Assembly: GCA_017539565.1 (NCBI GenBank) | Contig: JAFYCS010000018.1 | Location: forward strand, 19,898 to 83,897 | Length of the DNA stretch: 64,000 nt | Reading direction: 5' to 3' | Origin: Lachnospiraceae bacterium | GTDB taxonomy: Bacteria > Bacillota > Clostridia > Lachnospirales > Lachnospiraceae | Shown: piece by piece, positions 18,539 to 26,426 of the stretch | How the letters are laid out: every line of letters begins with the position of its first letter | Position numbering within the stretch: the stretch's first letter is position 1 | Program-made: the position numbers and the translations under genes | The notes under the pieces: model-generated | Database searches by the model: none | Told to the model about the DNA's origin: nothing | What the model saw: the letters and a program-made list of their open reading frames with translations, nothing else

Positions 18539-19521
18539 AGTAAATGACCTCTCAATTCCTCTGCACTCTTTGCCGACAGATAAGCCGGCGCGATATCGAA
18601 TACGGTCTTGCAGCCTGCCGCGCCTTCTTTGGAAAGACGGTATGCCGCTCTTGCATATGCTGCGAGCACCGATCCCGTAAATTCCGGATTTGAATCCAGC
18701 TTGAGATTATACTCAATGATATGCTTATGCTCTTTATCATTGCCGGTAACACCGCTGCGGATGACAAAACCACCGTGAGGCAGTCCCGCATGATCACGCT
18801 TAAGTTCTTCTTCGCTTATAAAATGTACGGTGGTATCATAATCGGCAAAGTAATTGGGCATTTCTTTTATCTCTTTTTCGATCCTTGCCTTGTCTGCGCC
18901 TTCCTCAGCCACAACATAGCAGTCACGCAGATGCATCTGTCTTGCAGTGAATTCGGGGTTTGATCCGCTGCGTACTTCTTCTACTGCACTCTCGATGGGA
19001 ACGGTATACTGGCGTGCATCCTTTACTCCCTCTATGCGGCGGATAGCATCCGAATGTCCCTGGCTTACACCGCGTCCCCAGAAGGTATAATGCTTTCCTT
19101 CAGGCAGTACCGCATCGCTTACCATACGCAGCAATGAGAACATTCCCGGATCCCAGCCTACGGAGATCACCGCAACCTTGCCGCCCTTCTTTGCGGCAGC
19201 ATCAACATTTGCAAAATGCTCAGCTATACGCGCATGTGTATCAAAACTGTCGATCACGTTAAAATGCTCTGCATATTTAGGAGTCTGCACCGGAAGATCG
19301 GTAGCGGAACCTCCGCCCATTACCAGCACGTCTATCTTGTCTTTCCAGTCAAGCAGTTCGCTCTCTGCCATTACCGGCACACCTTCAGTCTTTATCTTTA
19401 CTCCGGCAGGATCCCTGCGGGTAAATACTGCTGCCAGCTCAAGGTCTTCGTTCTGCCTGATGGCACTCTCCACACCTCTTGAAAGATTTCCGTATCCAAG
19501 TATTCCTATCCTGATACTCAT
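18535..19521 (-). CDS. ddh: meso-Diaminopimelate D-dehydrogenase
   Basis: An NADPH-dependent enzyme making meso-DAP in one step from tetrahydrodipicolinate, for lysine and peptidoglycan. The N-terminal Rossmann motif is GILGYGNLSRG (residues 6-16). Family stretches include FNVIDSFDTHARIAEH, ISVGWDPGMFSLLRM (GWDPG) and FWGRGVSQGHSDAIRRI, with DCYVVAEEGAD and HGGFVIRSGVTG further on. Length 328 is typical. AAGGAG precedes the ATG at 19521. It appears to be transcribed with the thioesterase and aldolase genes upstream or alone; the gap to the thioesterase stop is 33 nt. Identification is firm. Confidence 0.95.
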   Translation of the reverse strand: MSIRIGILGYGNLSRGVESAIRQNEDLELAAVFTRRDPAGVKIKTEGVPVMAESELLDWKDKIDVLVMGGGSATDLPVQTPKYAEHFNVIDSFDTHARIAEHFANVDAAAKKGGKVAVISVGWDPGMFSLLRMVSDAVLPEGKHYTFWGRGVSQGHSDAIRRIEGVKDARQYTVPIESAVEEVRSGSNPEFTARQMHLRDCYVVAEEGADKARIEKEIKEMPNYFADYDTTVHFISEEELKRDHAGLPHGGFVIRSGVTGNDKEHKHIIEYNLKLDSNPEFTGSVLAAYARAAYRLSKEGAAGCKTVFDIAPAYLSAKSAEELRGHLL

Positions 19522-19554
19522 GATATATATCTCCTTTGTTGATTATTGATTTAT

Positions 19555-20310
19555 TTACTTCTTAATATCACTAAACTTCAGTCTTGCGCATACAGCGGTT
19601 TTCCCGTCAGGTCTGATTATCAATACCCTGCCTGTCTTCGGATCCTCATCCTGACGGCATATCCTGAGTTCGTCGTCATAGAAGCACTGCTCCCTGTAGT
19701 TGATCTCAATGTCGGTAAGCTGATAAGATTCATATTGATCAAGACCGTATGCATCTATCAGCAGCGGTACATATCGCAGGTTATTCATGTGCCTGTTGTT
19801 ATCAAGGTCGGAATACCTTACCCTGTGCCGGTAGATCTCTTCGCTTCCTTCAGCCTGATAAGCCACCTTACCGAAAGGCTCCGTAACATTCAAACGCTGC
19901 ATGGCAAGTACGGGATCATAACCGATGCGGTCCAGTCTGCATATGCGCCCGCTCTTTAAGTCCACCAGGCAGCTTTCAAGCCTGCCCCGTGCCATAAGTA
20001 TCCCGCGCTTTCTGATCTCTATCGCATGATAGATGGTAAATGAATGTCTGGTATCTTCGATCCAGCATTCTATATCAAGCGGTGCGTCATATACAGCCTT
20101 TTCAAAGAGCTGCATACGGTACTTTGTATAGATCCATGCCGCACCGTATTTCTCGTGTATCAGGTAATTATCCCATTCAAAGCGGTGCATATAGCTTGCA
20201 GCGGCATCCTGGAAATAGCTCAGATATCCGTACATCCCTATGCGGCCGTCGGCATCCGCCTCACGGAATTCCTGTATCTTACACTCCTTATAGAGGTAAC
20301 GTTCCTCCAT
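19555..20310 (-). CDS. Acyl-ACP thioesterase (FatA-like)
   Basis: A 251-residue double hot-dog enzyme that hydrolyses acyl-ACP to release free fatty acids. Bacterial FatA-like sequence is visible: YGYLSYFQDAAASYMHRF in the first hot-dog helix, AAWIYTKYRMQLFEKA, then VRYSDLDNNRHMNNLRYVPL in the second, with the catalytic-region Asn/His pair in DLDNNRHMNN. The ATG at 20310 shares one base with the TGA of the aldolase-like gene, so it is translationally coupled. A TTG one codon upstream is possible but weaker. Fatty acid chain length preference cannot be read from sequence. Confidence 0.88.
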   Translation of the reverse strand: MEERYLYKECKIQEFREADADGRIGMYGYLSYFQDAAASYMHRFEWDNYLIHEKYGAAWIYTKYRMQLFEKAVYDAPLDIECWIEDTRHSFTIYHAIEIRKRGILMARGRLESCLVDLKSGRICRLDRIGYDPVLAMQRLNVTEPFGKVAYQAEGSEEIYRHRVRYSDLDNNRHMNNLRYVPLLIDAYGLDQYESYQLTDIEINYREQCFYDDELRICRQDEDPKTGRVLIIRPDGKTAVCARLKFSDIKK

Positions 20311-21287
20311 CAATCCATACCCAGCAGTTCGGTATAGAACTGGCTGTAATCCTTACGTTTTTCCTTGGTGAACGCTATAGCCGAACGGGGATGCTGGTTA
20401 AGGAGTCCCGTAAAAAAATACTGCATGTCATACCCCCATACAGCTCCTGCCTCACGTACTTCCGGCATATACTTATCTATGAACTGGATCACGGGATACA
20501 GATTGTACTTAGGATTGCGCAGGAAGCCTAAAAGATGCTCCATAAAGCAGTTACCTGCACCTCTTCCCATACCGTTATAAGTAGCATCCAGCCAGTTGAC
20601 TCCGTCGCCTACAGCCTCGATGGTATTTGCGAATGCAAGCTGCTGGTTATTATGTGCATGCATACCCAGCTGTTTATTGTACTTGGCAGCAAACTCTCCG
20701 TAGAGGTCGGCGATACGCGCTATCTGCTCGGGGAAGAGAGATCCGAAACTGTCAACGATGTAGATAACATCCACAGGTGACTGTCCAAGCATATCAAGAG
20801 CCACCTTGATATCTCCCTCCTGTGCATTGGAGATGGCCATTATGTTGGCACTGACTTCATATCCCTTGCGCTTTGCATCTTCTATCATATCCACAGCCGT
20901 AGGTATCTGATGGATGTATGTAGCCACACGTATCAGATCCAGGGGGCTGTTTGCTTTGGAAACTATGTCTGTCTTGTAATCGCAGCGGCCCACATCCGCC
21001 ATGGCAGCCAGCTTAAGACCTGTATCTTTGTTCTCGCCTATAACGTTAAAGATGTCCTCATCATTGGTGAACTTCCATTTGCCGAATTTGTTTACATCAA
21101 ACATTTCTTTGGAGCATTTATAGCCAAGCTCCATATAATCAACGCCGGCCTTAATATTAGTTAAATACAGAGCTTTTACGAATTCGTCGGTAAAATAAAA
21201 ATCATTTACCAGACCACCGTCACGCAGTGTAGCATCGACCACGCGTATTGCTTCCCTGTAACCTAAAAGTTTCGATAACTCTTTCAT
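20310..21287 (-). CDS. HMGL-fold aldolase-like protein
   Basis: A 325-residue TIM-barrel protein of the DRE-TIM/HMG-CoA-lyase-like family, related to 4-hydroxy-2-oxovalerate aldolase. The catalytic Arg-Asp is in DATLRDGG (about 19-26) and the metal ligands are in MHAHNN (about 217-222). GYNGMGRGAGN-like sequence follows (YNGMGRGAGNCFMEH). The longer frame to 21482 lacks a ribosome binding site; GGAGG lies 9 nt before the ATG at 21287. An extended -10 promoter lies upstream. It is coupled to the acyl-ACP thioesterase. Members of this group occur in polysaccharide and secondary-metabolite clusters; the substrate here is unknown. Confidence 0.8.
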   Translation of the reverse strand: MKELSKLLGYREAIRVVDATLRDGGLVNDFYFTDEFVKALYLTNIKAGVDYMELGYKCSKEMFDVNKFGKWKFTNDEDIFNVIGENKDTGLKLAAMADVGRCDYKTDIVSKANSPLDLIRVATYIHQIPTAVDMIEDAKRKGYEVSANIMAISNAQEGDIKVALDMLGQSPVDVIYIVDSFGSLFPEQIARIADLYGEFAAKYNKQLGMHAHNNQQLAFANTIEAVGDGVNWLDATYNGMGRGAGNCFMEHLLGFLRNPKYNLYPVIQFIDKYMPEVREAGAVWGYDMQYFFTGLLNQHPRSAIAFTKEKRKDYSQFYTELLGMD

Positions 21288-21324
21288 AAAACAAAACCTC
21301 CGTTCCGATATTTTACCGAAGTAT

Positions 21325-21353
21325 AGTCTAGCATAAATATTCACTATATACAA
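21325..21353 (-). promoter_or_regulatory. Promoter of the aldolase/thioesterase operon
   Basis: On the minus strand: TTGTAT (21348-21353), 17-bp spacer, TAGACT (21325-21330) with an extended TG two bases before the -10. Confidence 0.65.
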
Positions 21354-21358
21354 TAAAA

Positions 21359-21426
21359 AACAGGTGGAATAAATGCACCTAAACAGTGCACCGGCTGTTA
21401 CTCCGGCATCGCCCCTTCCGCCTGTT
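21359..21426 (-). terminator. Terminator of the methyltransferase gene
   Basis: AACAGGTGG (21359-21367) pairs with CCGCCTGTT (21418-21426), 8 of 9 bases, with an inner TGCAC/GTGCA stem. Six T residues follow on the minus strand. Confidence 0.65.
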
Positions 21427-21435
21427 ATGTATCGC

Positions 21436-22188
21436 TCAGTTCTTTTTCCTTGCCAGGGTAGCCCAGAAACACGGTACGCCATGCTCCCTCAGCGGCCCGT
21501 CCCCGTTTGTATCTTCATATACATCAAGCAATTCAAATCCGGCCCGGATCTGCCCGCCTATCTGCTCCTCTATAGAGTGCGAAAACTGTATACCGCAATC
21601 CTCTTCCTTCAGTATCCTCATCTGTTTGGGATTGGCCAGGGGATCGAAGGGCAGGAATTCGGTAACCCTCGTTTCATCCTTCCAGAACAGATAATTGATC
21701 CCGTTTTCAAGCCCCGCCATCATTATCCCGCCGGGCCTTAACACCCTTGCGCACTCCCGCCACAGCGGAGCCACATCCTTAATATAATGATTGGATACGG
21801 GATGAAAGATCATATCAAAGGATCCATCGTCAAAAGGCAGCGGCTTCGTCATGTCGGCGTGTACCGTCTCTATCTCATAACCTTCCCGCCTTGATACCAT
21901 ACGTTCGCTTTCAAGCTGCTTAAGGGAATAATCCAGCACAGTACATTTTGCCCCTAACGCCGCCAGAACAGGCATCTGCTGGCCACCCCCGCTGGCAAGT
22001 CCCAGGACCCTGCATTCTTTCAGATCCGGAAACCATTCCTTCGGGACGCACTTTGCAGGGGTCAGCGATACGTTCCATTCCCCTTTCAATGCATCTTCAT
22101 ACTCTTCATGTGAGATCGGTCTCCCCCATTCCCAGCCTTCATCTATCCATCTGTCGATGGTCTGTGAATTTATATCCGTATAATCCAT
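21436..22188 (-). CDS. SAM-dependent methyltransferase
   Basis: A 250-residue class I methyltransferase. Motif I is VLGLASGGGQQMPVLAALGA, motif II contains CTVLDYSLKQLESER, and the post-motif region has DMTKPLPFDDGSFDMIFHPVSNHY and ARVLRPGGIMMAG. The substrate is unknown; the family covers small-molecule and quinone-type methylases. The frame is open to 22269, but GAGG lies 9 nt before the ATG at 22188 and the product then starts MDYTDINSQTIDRWIDEGW, as is common for this subfamily. It follows the lipoprotein gene by 25 nt and ends at a terminator. Confidence 0.88.
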   Translation of the reverse strand: MDYTDINSQTIDRWIDEGWEWGRPISHEEYEDALKGEWNVSLTPAKCVPKEWFPDLKECRVLGLASGGGQQMPVLAALGAKCTVLDYSLKQLESERMVSRREGYEIETVHADMTKPLPFDDGSFDMIFHPVSNHYIKDVAPLWRECARVLRPGGIMMAGLENGINYLFWKDETRVTEFLPFDPLANPKQMRILKEEDCGIQFSHSIEEQIGGQIRAGFELLDVYEDTNGDGPLREHGVPCFWATLARKKN

Positions 22189-22213
22189 AATAAATAACCT
22201 CAGCAGGATCTTA

Positions 22214-23200
22214 TCATTCGGGGAATTTGCCCATATCCATATAATACAGGCTCCAGAACTGCTTTCCATCCTGTTCTTTCCACTTTATGACAATATCATG
22301 TTCTATTCCTTTAAGACCTGCCGAGCTGTCATTATTGGAATAATAATCCCAGGCATCATACTCTGAATACCTGACATAATAAAATACCCCGTCATATGCG
22401 ATCTCATCTATTTCACGTTCGGGTTCCAGGCGCGACACCCTGCCCTGCGCGCACGCAGCATCTGCCCACGAGTCTATATCGTAGAAATAATACCTGCCGT
22501 CATCACAATACGGATCTCTCCGCATGGATATTTCATACAGCGAACCGCTTTCTTCATCATAGCGCTGGGTTGTATCAAGAACTGTACTGCTGTCCCATCT
22601 TTTATTGATCTTCTCTATATCCTCCTCAGAGCAGCTGTAAAACGCCGCAAACCACCGGTCAGTGTTTTCTTTGTCCATACTGAAATAATATCCGTAGTCG
22701 GTATATCCTCCGCGGGGATCTTCCTTATCCCCGGAAACAAAGCGTTCCCTGTCGATCTTAAGATCATCAAGCTGATACATCTCAAATCCCAGATCGATAA
22801 AGCCCTTAAGCCTGCGCTCCAGATCATCGGTATCTGTATGGTCAAAGGTCAAAGAATAATCAAAATCCGTAAAAACCCCCAGACACATGCCGATATCTCC
22901 GGGGAGTTCCGATTCATCAAGTTTTTGCCGGCTGCGTTCGGCCTTACATTCCCCGTAAATAAGTTCATCATCTTCCGGCCCCGGCACCTCAGTGTCAACG
23001 TTGTCCGGATCATCCGTGCTGCCCGGAACATCAGTCACATCGATAACAGGATCCCCGGGGGTGTCCGGGTTATTGCTGTCTGTATTATCTGTCTGCCCGC
23101 CGTCCTCAGTCTGCGCAGGGATGGCCCCCCTGGGTTCTTCCTTGCCGCACGCAGTCAATGCCGCTATCATTAATATAGCAATTACCGTCTTCTTTTTCAT
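22214..23200 (-). CDS. Lipoprotein of unknown function
   Basis: A 328-residue exported lipoprotein: MKKKTVIAILMIAALTACGK with lipobox LTAC (Cys18). A Pro/Asp/Thr-rich linker follows (about 25-85). The mature domain has many Tyr/Asp residues and no family I recognise (GFIDLGFEMYQLDDLKID, RYYFYDIDSWADAACAQG). AGGGGGG precedes the ATG at 23200; the longer frame to 23230 has no better site. It shares a transcript with the methyltransferase. A promoter (TTGACT-17-TAGAAT) lies 29 bp upstream, divergent from the C39-like gene. Confidence 0.75.
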   Translation of the reverse strand: MKKKTVIAILMIAALTACGKEEPRGAIPAQTEDGGQTDNTDSNNPDTPGDPVIDVTDVPGSTDDPDNVDTEVPGPEDDELIYGECKAERSRQKLDESELPGDIGMCLGVFTDFDYSLTFDHTDTDDLERRLKGFIDLGFEMYQLDDLKIDRERFVSGDKEDPRGGYTDYGYYFSMDKENTDRWFAAFYSCSEEDIEKINKRWDSSTVLDTTQRYDEESGSLYEISMRRDPYCDDGRYYFYDIDSWADAACAQGRVSRLEPEREIDEIAYDGVFYYVRYSEYDAWDYYSNNDSSAGLKGIEHDIVIKWKEQDGKQFWSLYYMDMGKFPE

Positions 23201-23228
23201 TATTCCCCCCTGTTTATATGCTGTTACC

Positions 23229-23257
23229 ATTCTATCGTCAGCCTGCCGTCAAGTCAA
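23229..23257 (-). promoter_or_regulatory. Promoter of the lipoprotein/methyltransferase operon
   Basis: On the minus strand: TTGACT (23252-23257), 17-bp spacer, TAGAAT (23229-23234). Confidence 0.7.
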
Positions 23258-23289
23258 TGTATCTGATGTTTGCAGCTTATACGTGACAC

Positions 23290-23318
23290 TTGCAGAAAAC
23301 TTCAACGGATACTACAAT
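23290..23318 (+). promoter_or_regulatory. Promoter of the C39-like peptidase gene
   Basis: TTGCAG (23290-23295), 17-bp spacer, TACAAT (23313-23318). Confidence 0.65.
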
Positions 23319-23329
23319 AAAAATATCCT

Positions 23330-23347
23330 CCGGGCCCGGGCCCGGGG
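23330..23347 (+). repeat. GC-only palindromic tract in the 5' leader
   Basis: An 18-nt run with only G and C (CCGGGCCCGGGCCCGGGG), self-complementary, between promoter and ribosome binding site of the C39-like gene. It would form a very stable hairpin in the leader RNA. Confidence 0.6.
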
Positions 23348-23375
23348 ACCACTCAGGATTTCAGGGGGAACTCAT

Positions 23376-24050
23376 ATGCCCGGCAAGATATATGAACAAC
23401 TGACCATAGCCTTTTTCAGCCTGTTTTCCGGCAGGCTCAAAAAAAAGCTTACAGACGAACAATATGAACATAACATACGTGCCTGGCAGGAACTCGGTGG
23501 CGACAGGCACTACTTTGAAGACCAGCCCAGACTCACCGGCATGCTGTATGGCCACGCCGGCCCCATAGGCCGCAAGCTCTTCTTCCACGGAAAAAAACTG
23601 ACCGCAGCAAACAATACCTGCGAAGTCATAGCTGTATACAACGCGCTTCACTCCTTCGGCAAAGACAAGAGCCTTCCTGAACTTATAAGGGAGTTTTCCA
23701 ATAAAGGAATATGTGCGAACGGCTGCTTCGGTACCTCTCCCAAAGCTCTTAAGCGCTATTTCGAAAAAGAAGGCTATGAAACCCGGCTCCTCGTAGGCGG
23801 AGACTTAAACGATGAAAACTTAAAGGAGATGTCGGAAAAATATGAAGCATTCCTGCTGACATCTTTTAACATAGGTTACAATCCTTTCCATATGGTACAT
23901 ACCATGTGTATAAGCCATGAAAAAGACGGTTTCATCCGCCATAATGATTACCGCCCCCGCACTCCGCTGAAAAGCCTTAAAGAAGGCGTATACGGCTATA
24001 ATGACGGCAGATCACGCCCCATCTGCGTGCTGGGGATAAAAAGGGCCTGA
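23376..24050 (+). CDS. C39-like cysteine peptidase-fold protein
   Basis: A 224-residue protein without an obvious signal peptide. The segment AANNTCEVIAVYNALHSFGK (Cys82 preceded by Asn80) and the later FHMVHTMCI (His172/His175) resemble the catalytic Cys and His of papain-fold C39-type peptidases, and RHNDYRPR follows as a possible third-residue region. AGGGGG lies 7 nt before the ATG at 23376; the much longer frame upstream (from 22992) is antisense to the lipoprotein and is not used. The leader carries a GC-only palindrome. It stands alone on the plus strand. Peptidase activity is an inference from spacing of Cys and His. Confidence 0.65.
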   Translation: MPGKIYEQLTIAFFSLFSGRLKKKLTDEQYEHNIRAWQELGGDRHYFEDQPRLTGMLYGHAGPIGRKLFFHGKKLTAANNTCEVIAVYNALHSFGKDKSLPELIREFSNKGICANGCFGTSPKALKRYFEKEGYETRLLVGGDLNDENLKEMSEKYEAFLLTSFNIGYNPFHMVHTMCISHEKDGFIRHNDYRPRTPLKSLKEGVYGYNDGRSRPICVLGIKRA

Positions 24051-24181
24051 GATCACTTTTCGAAACTTTTTCAATATCGGTTTCTGTGCAATGTTCATAA
24101 TTTATTCATATTTGATACATACTCTTTTCACAAATCGTTAATATTTCATCAAAAAAGCCATAAAAAGGATATGGCCATACC

Positions 24182-24228
24182 GTATCTTCCCCAGATACAA
24201 ACAAAAGCGGTCCGGATCCCGGATCCGG
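24182..24228 (+). other. Structured 5' leader of the VWA lipoprotein gene
   Basis: Two hairpins lie in the leader: GTATC/GATAC (24182-24198) and CCGGATC-CCG-GATCCGG (24212-24228). No T-run follows, so they are not terminators. No known riboswitch consensus is seen. Confidence 0.4.
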
Positions 24229-24256
24229 CCGTCAGATATTTAGGGAGGAAAAAGAT

Positions 24257-25894
24257 ATGAAGAACAGAAAAATGAGTACAATAGCAGGAATATCCATGGC
24301 GATGATACTGGCCTTATCGGGATGCAGAGGTTCGGATCGCGGTGCCGCCACTGTTGCAACCAACGGCAATTACGCTGCTACCGGAGGAGCCTGTACCACA
24401 GACGCAGCCTGTGAGGCATACGTTGATTCTTACTATGATCCATACTATGATATGTATGGCGATTCGGAAGAATTCAACACCGAGGAATACGATGCAGTAA
24501 AAGAAAGCGGTTTTGCTTCCGTTATCAAGAGCCCTCTTTCTACTTTCGGTGCAGATGTCGATACCGCATCCTATGCAAATATCCGCCGTATGATCAGTAA
24601 CGGATACAGGCCGGAAGATATTCCCGACGGAGCGGTACGTGCAGAGGAAATGGTCAATTACTTCAGTTACAGCTATAACGGCCCCAAGGACGATGAACCT
24701 TTCGGCGTAAATGCCGTTATCGCCAAATGCCCCTGGAATGAGGAAAACCTGCTTCTCCACCTGGGATTGCAGACTCAGGCAATAGACTTTTCGGATGCAG
24801 GAGACAGCAATATCGTCTTCCTTATCGATGTCAGCGGATCCATGTCAGACCAGAACAAACTGCCCCTGCTGCAGCAGGCCTTCGGCTTACTGGTAGACGA
24901 ACTTGGAGCTAAAGACCGCGTTTCTATCGTAACTTATGCCAGCGGTAACAGGATCGTGATCGACGGTGTCCCCGGCGATGATAAAGAAACCATCATGAAC
25001 GCCTTAAACGGTTTGGTAGCCGGCGGTTCCACAAACGGCGGTTCCGCTATTCAAATGGCGTATGAGCTGGCAGAAGATAATTTCATCGCTAACGGAAACA
25101 ACCGTGTGATCCTTGCCTCCGACGGTGACTGGAACGTAGGCATTACCAGCCAGAGCGAAATGAGTGAACTGATCAAAAAAGAAAAGGAAAGCGGCATCTA
25201 CCTTTCAGTATTAGGTTTCGGTATGGGCAATTACAGCGATTCCCGCATGCAGACACTGGCCGATGACGGAAACGGAAACTATGCTTACATCGATTCACTG
25301 CGCGAAGCAAAAAAAGTGCTGGTAGAAGAGCTTGGTGCCAATATGGTGGCTGTAGCGGATGACGTAAAGCTGCAGATAGAATTCAATCCCACTTATGTTT
25401 CAGAATACAGGCTGATAGGATACGAAAACAGGCGCTTAAATGCCGAAGACTTTGAAGACGATACAAAGGACGCCGGTGAAGTCGGTGCCGGACACAGCGT
25501 AACCGTACTGTACGAGCTGGTTCCCGCAGGTGAGGAGACCGAAGAATCCGATCTTAAATACCAGGAGTCTGCTCTTACAGATCTGGCACAGAACAGCAAC
25601 GAATGGCTTACTTTAGCGATCCGTTATAAGGCCCCCGGAGAAAGCGAATCACAGCTTCTGGAGTACCCCATCGGCGCTGACTGCCTGACCGATGATCCCA
25701 ACAATGATTACCTTTTCTCCGCAGCAGTTGCAGAATTCTCAATGCTCTTAAGTGACAGTTCCTATAAGGGCAATGCAAGTTACGAACATGTACTGGATAC
25801 CTTATCAGCTATCAGATTAAACGATGAATACCGCGAAGAGTTTAAAGACCTGGTAGCAATGGCTTACGGTAACGCAAACAATACACAGTGGTAA
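24257..25894 (+). CDS. VWA-domain lipoprotein (YfbK-like)
   Basis: A 545-residue exported lipoprotein: lipobox LSGC (Cys23) after a Met/Ala-rich signal. An N-terminal domain (PLSTFGADVDTASYANIRRM, PDGAVRAEEMVNYFSY) typical of YfbK-type proteins precedes a von Willebrand A domain with MIDAS residues DVSGSMS (about 191-197) and the Thr loop GSTNGG (about 258). A C-terminal domain follows (LTDLAQNSNEWLTLAIRYK), matching the DUF3520-like part. GGAGG lies before the ATG. Metal-dependent binding of a protein or surface ligand is expected; the partner is unknown. Confidence 0.9.
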   Translation: MKNRKMSTIAGISMAMILALSGCRGSDRGAATVATNGNYAATGGACTTDAACEAYVDSYYDPYYDMYGDSEEFNTEEYDAVKESGFASVIKSPLSTFGADVDTASYANIRRMISNGYRPEDIPDGAVRAEEMVNYFSYSYNGPKDDEPFGVNAVIAKCPWNEENLLLHLGLQTQAIDFSDAGDSNIVFLIDVSGSMSDQNKLPLLQQAFGLLVDELGAKDRVSIVTYASGNRIVIDGVPGDDKETIMNALNGLVAGGSTNGGSAIQMAYELAEDNFIANGNNRVILASDGDWNVGITSQSEMSELIKKEKESGIYLSVLGFGMGNYSDSRMQTLADDGNGNYAYIDSLREAKKVLVEELGANMVAVADDVKLQIEFNPTYVSEYRLIGYENRRLNAEDFEDDTKDAGEVGAGHSVTVLYELVPAGEETEESDLKYQESALTDLAQNSNEWLTLAIRYKAPGESESQLLEYPIGADCLTDDPNNDYLFSAAVAEFSMLLSDSSYKGNASYEHVLDTLSAIRLNDEYREEFKDLVAMAYGNANNTQW

Positions 25895-25980
25895 ATACAG
25901 AATAATACCGGGGGGCGGGTTTGTGGTGCACCAAGGCCATGGGCCCGTTTTCCGGGTACTGATATTTAAGGGAGAATATT

Positions 25981-26376
25981 ATGAAAAACAAAAAAAGATT
26001 CATACCGGTGCTTGTCATATCGATTCTTTGTATAAGTCTTCTTTACTTTTTGTCTGATGGACTGATCAATAAAATCTCAGATAAAGATACATATGTGGAA
26101 GATGAGTTCGGACATCCGTGTTTCAGAAATACTTTATCTGTTACTACATTAAATGTCAGTTCCCCGGTAATGAAATTGAGAGCTTTTTTATCACATGCCA
26201 GAATTGTTCAGGAAGGCATCATAAACGAAGATGCAAACATAAGATATTATATAATAGAGTTTAAAATTGATAAAACAGCTGAAGAATTACAGAAAATCAG
26301 AGATAAATTATCAAAAAAGTATTGGGTCGGAGATGTATCTTTCTACAGACAGCCGACAGGAAGTCCGAATTCATGA
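25981..26376 (+). CDS. Small exported or membrane-anchored protein, unknown
   Basis: A 131-residue protein with one N-terminal hydrophobic segment (FIPVLVISILCISLLYFLSD), so it is either secreted or anchored. The rest is Lys/Ile-rich with no family I recognise (IRYYIIEFKIDKTAEELQKI). AAGGGAG precedes the ATG. Codons are more A/T-rich than in the neighbours, which hints at recent gain. Its TGA is part of an inverted repeat (26374-26411). Function unknown. Confidence 0.6.
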   Translation: MKNKKRFIPVLVISILCISLLYFLSDGLINKISDKDTYVEDEFGHPCFRNTLSVTTLNVSSPVMKLRAFLSHARIVQEGIINEDANIRYYIIEFKIDKTAEELQKIRDKLSKKYWVGDVSFYRQPTGSPNS

Positions 26377-26411
26377 GGACACGTGGATGGTCCTTTTTCC
26401 CCATGTCCTCA
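26374..26411. terminator. Inverted repeat at the convergent gene ends
   Basis: TGAGGACA (26374-26381) and TGTCCTCA (26404-26411) are perfect complements, with CCTTTTTCC in the loop. The first arm contains the stop codon of the upstream gene. It may stop transcription from either side, though T-runs outside the stem are missing. Confidence 0.5.
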
Positions 26412-26426
26412 CGAAATTGCACATTA

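Noticed and set aside
22992..23375. A 128-residue N-terminal extension of the C39-like protein
   Set aside because: It is antisense to the lipoprotein start, crosses both promoters and the GC palindrome, and lacks an SD; the ATG at 23376 has one.
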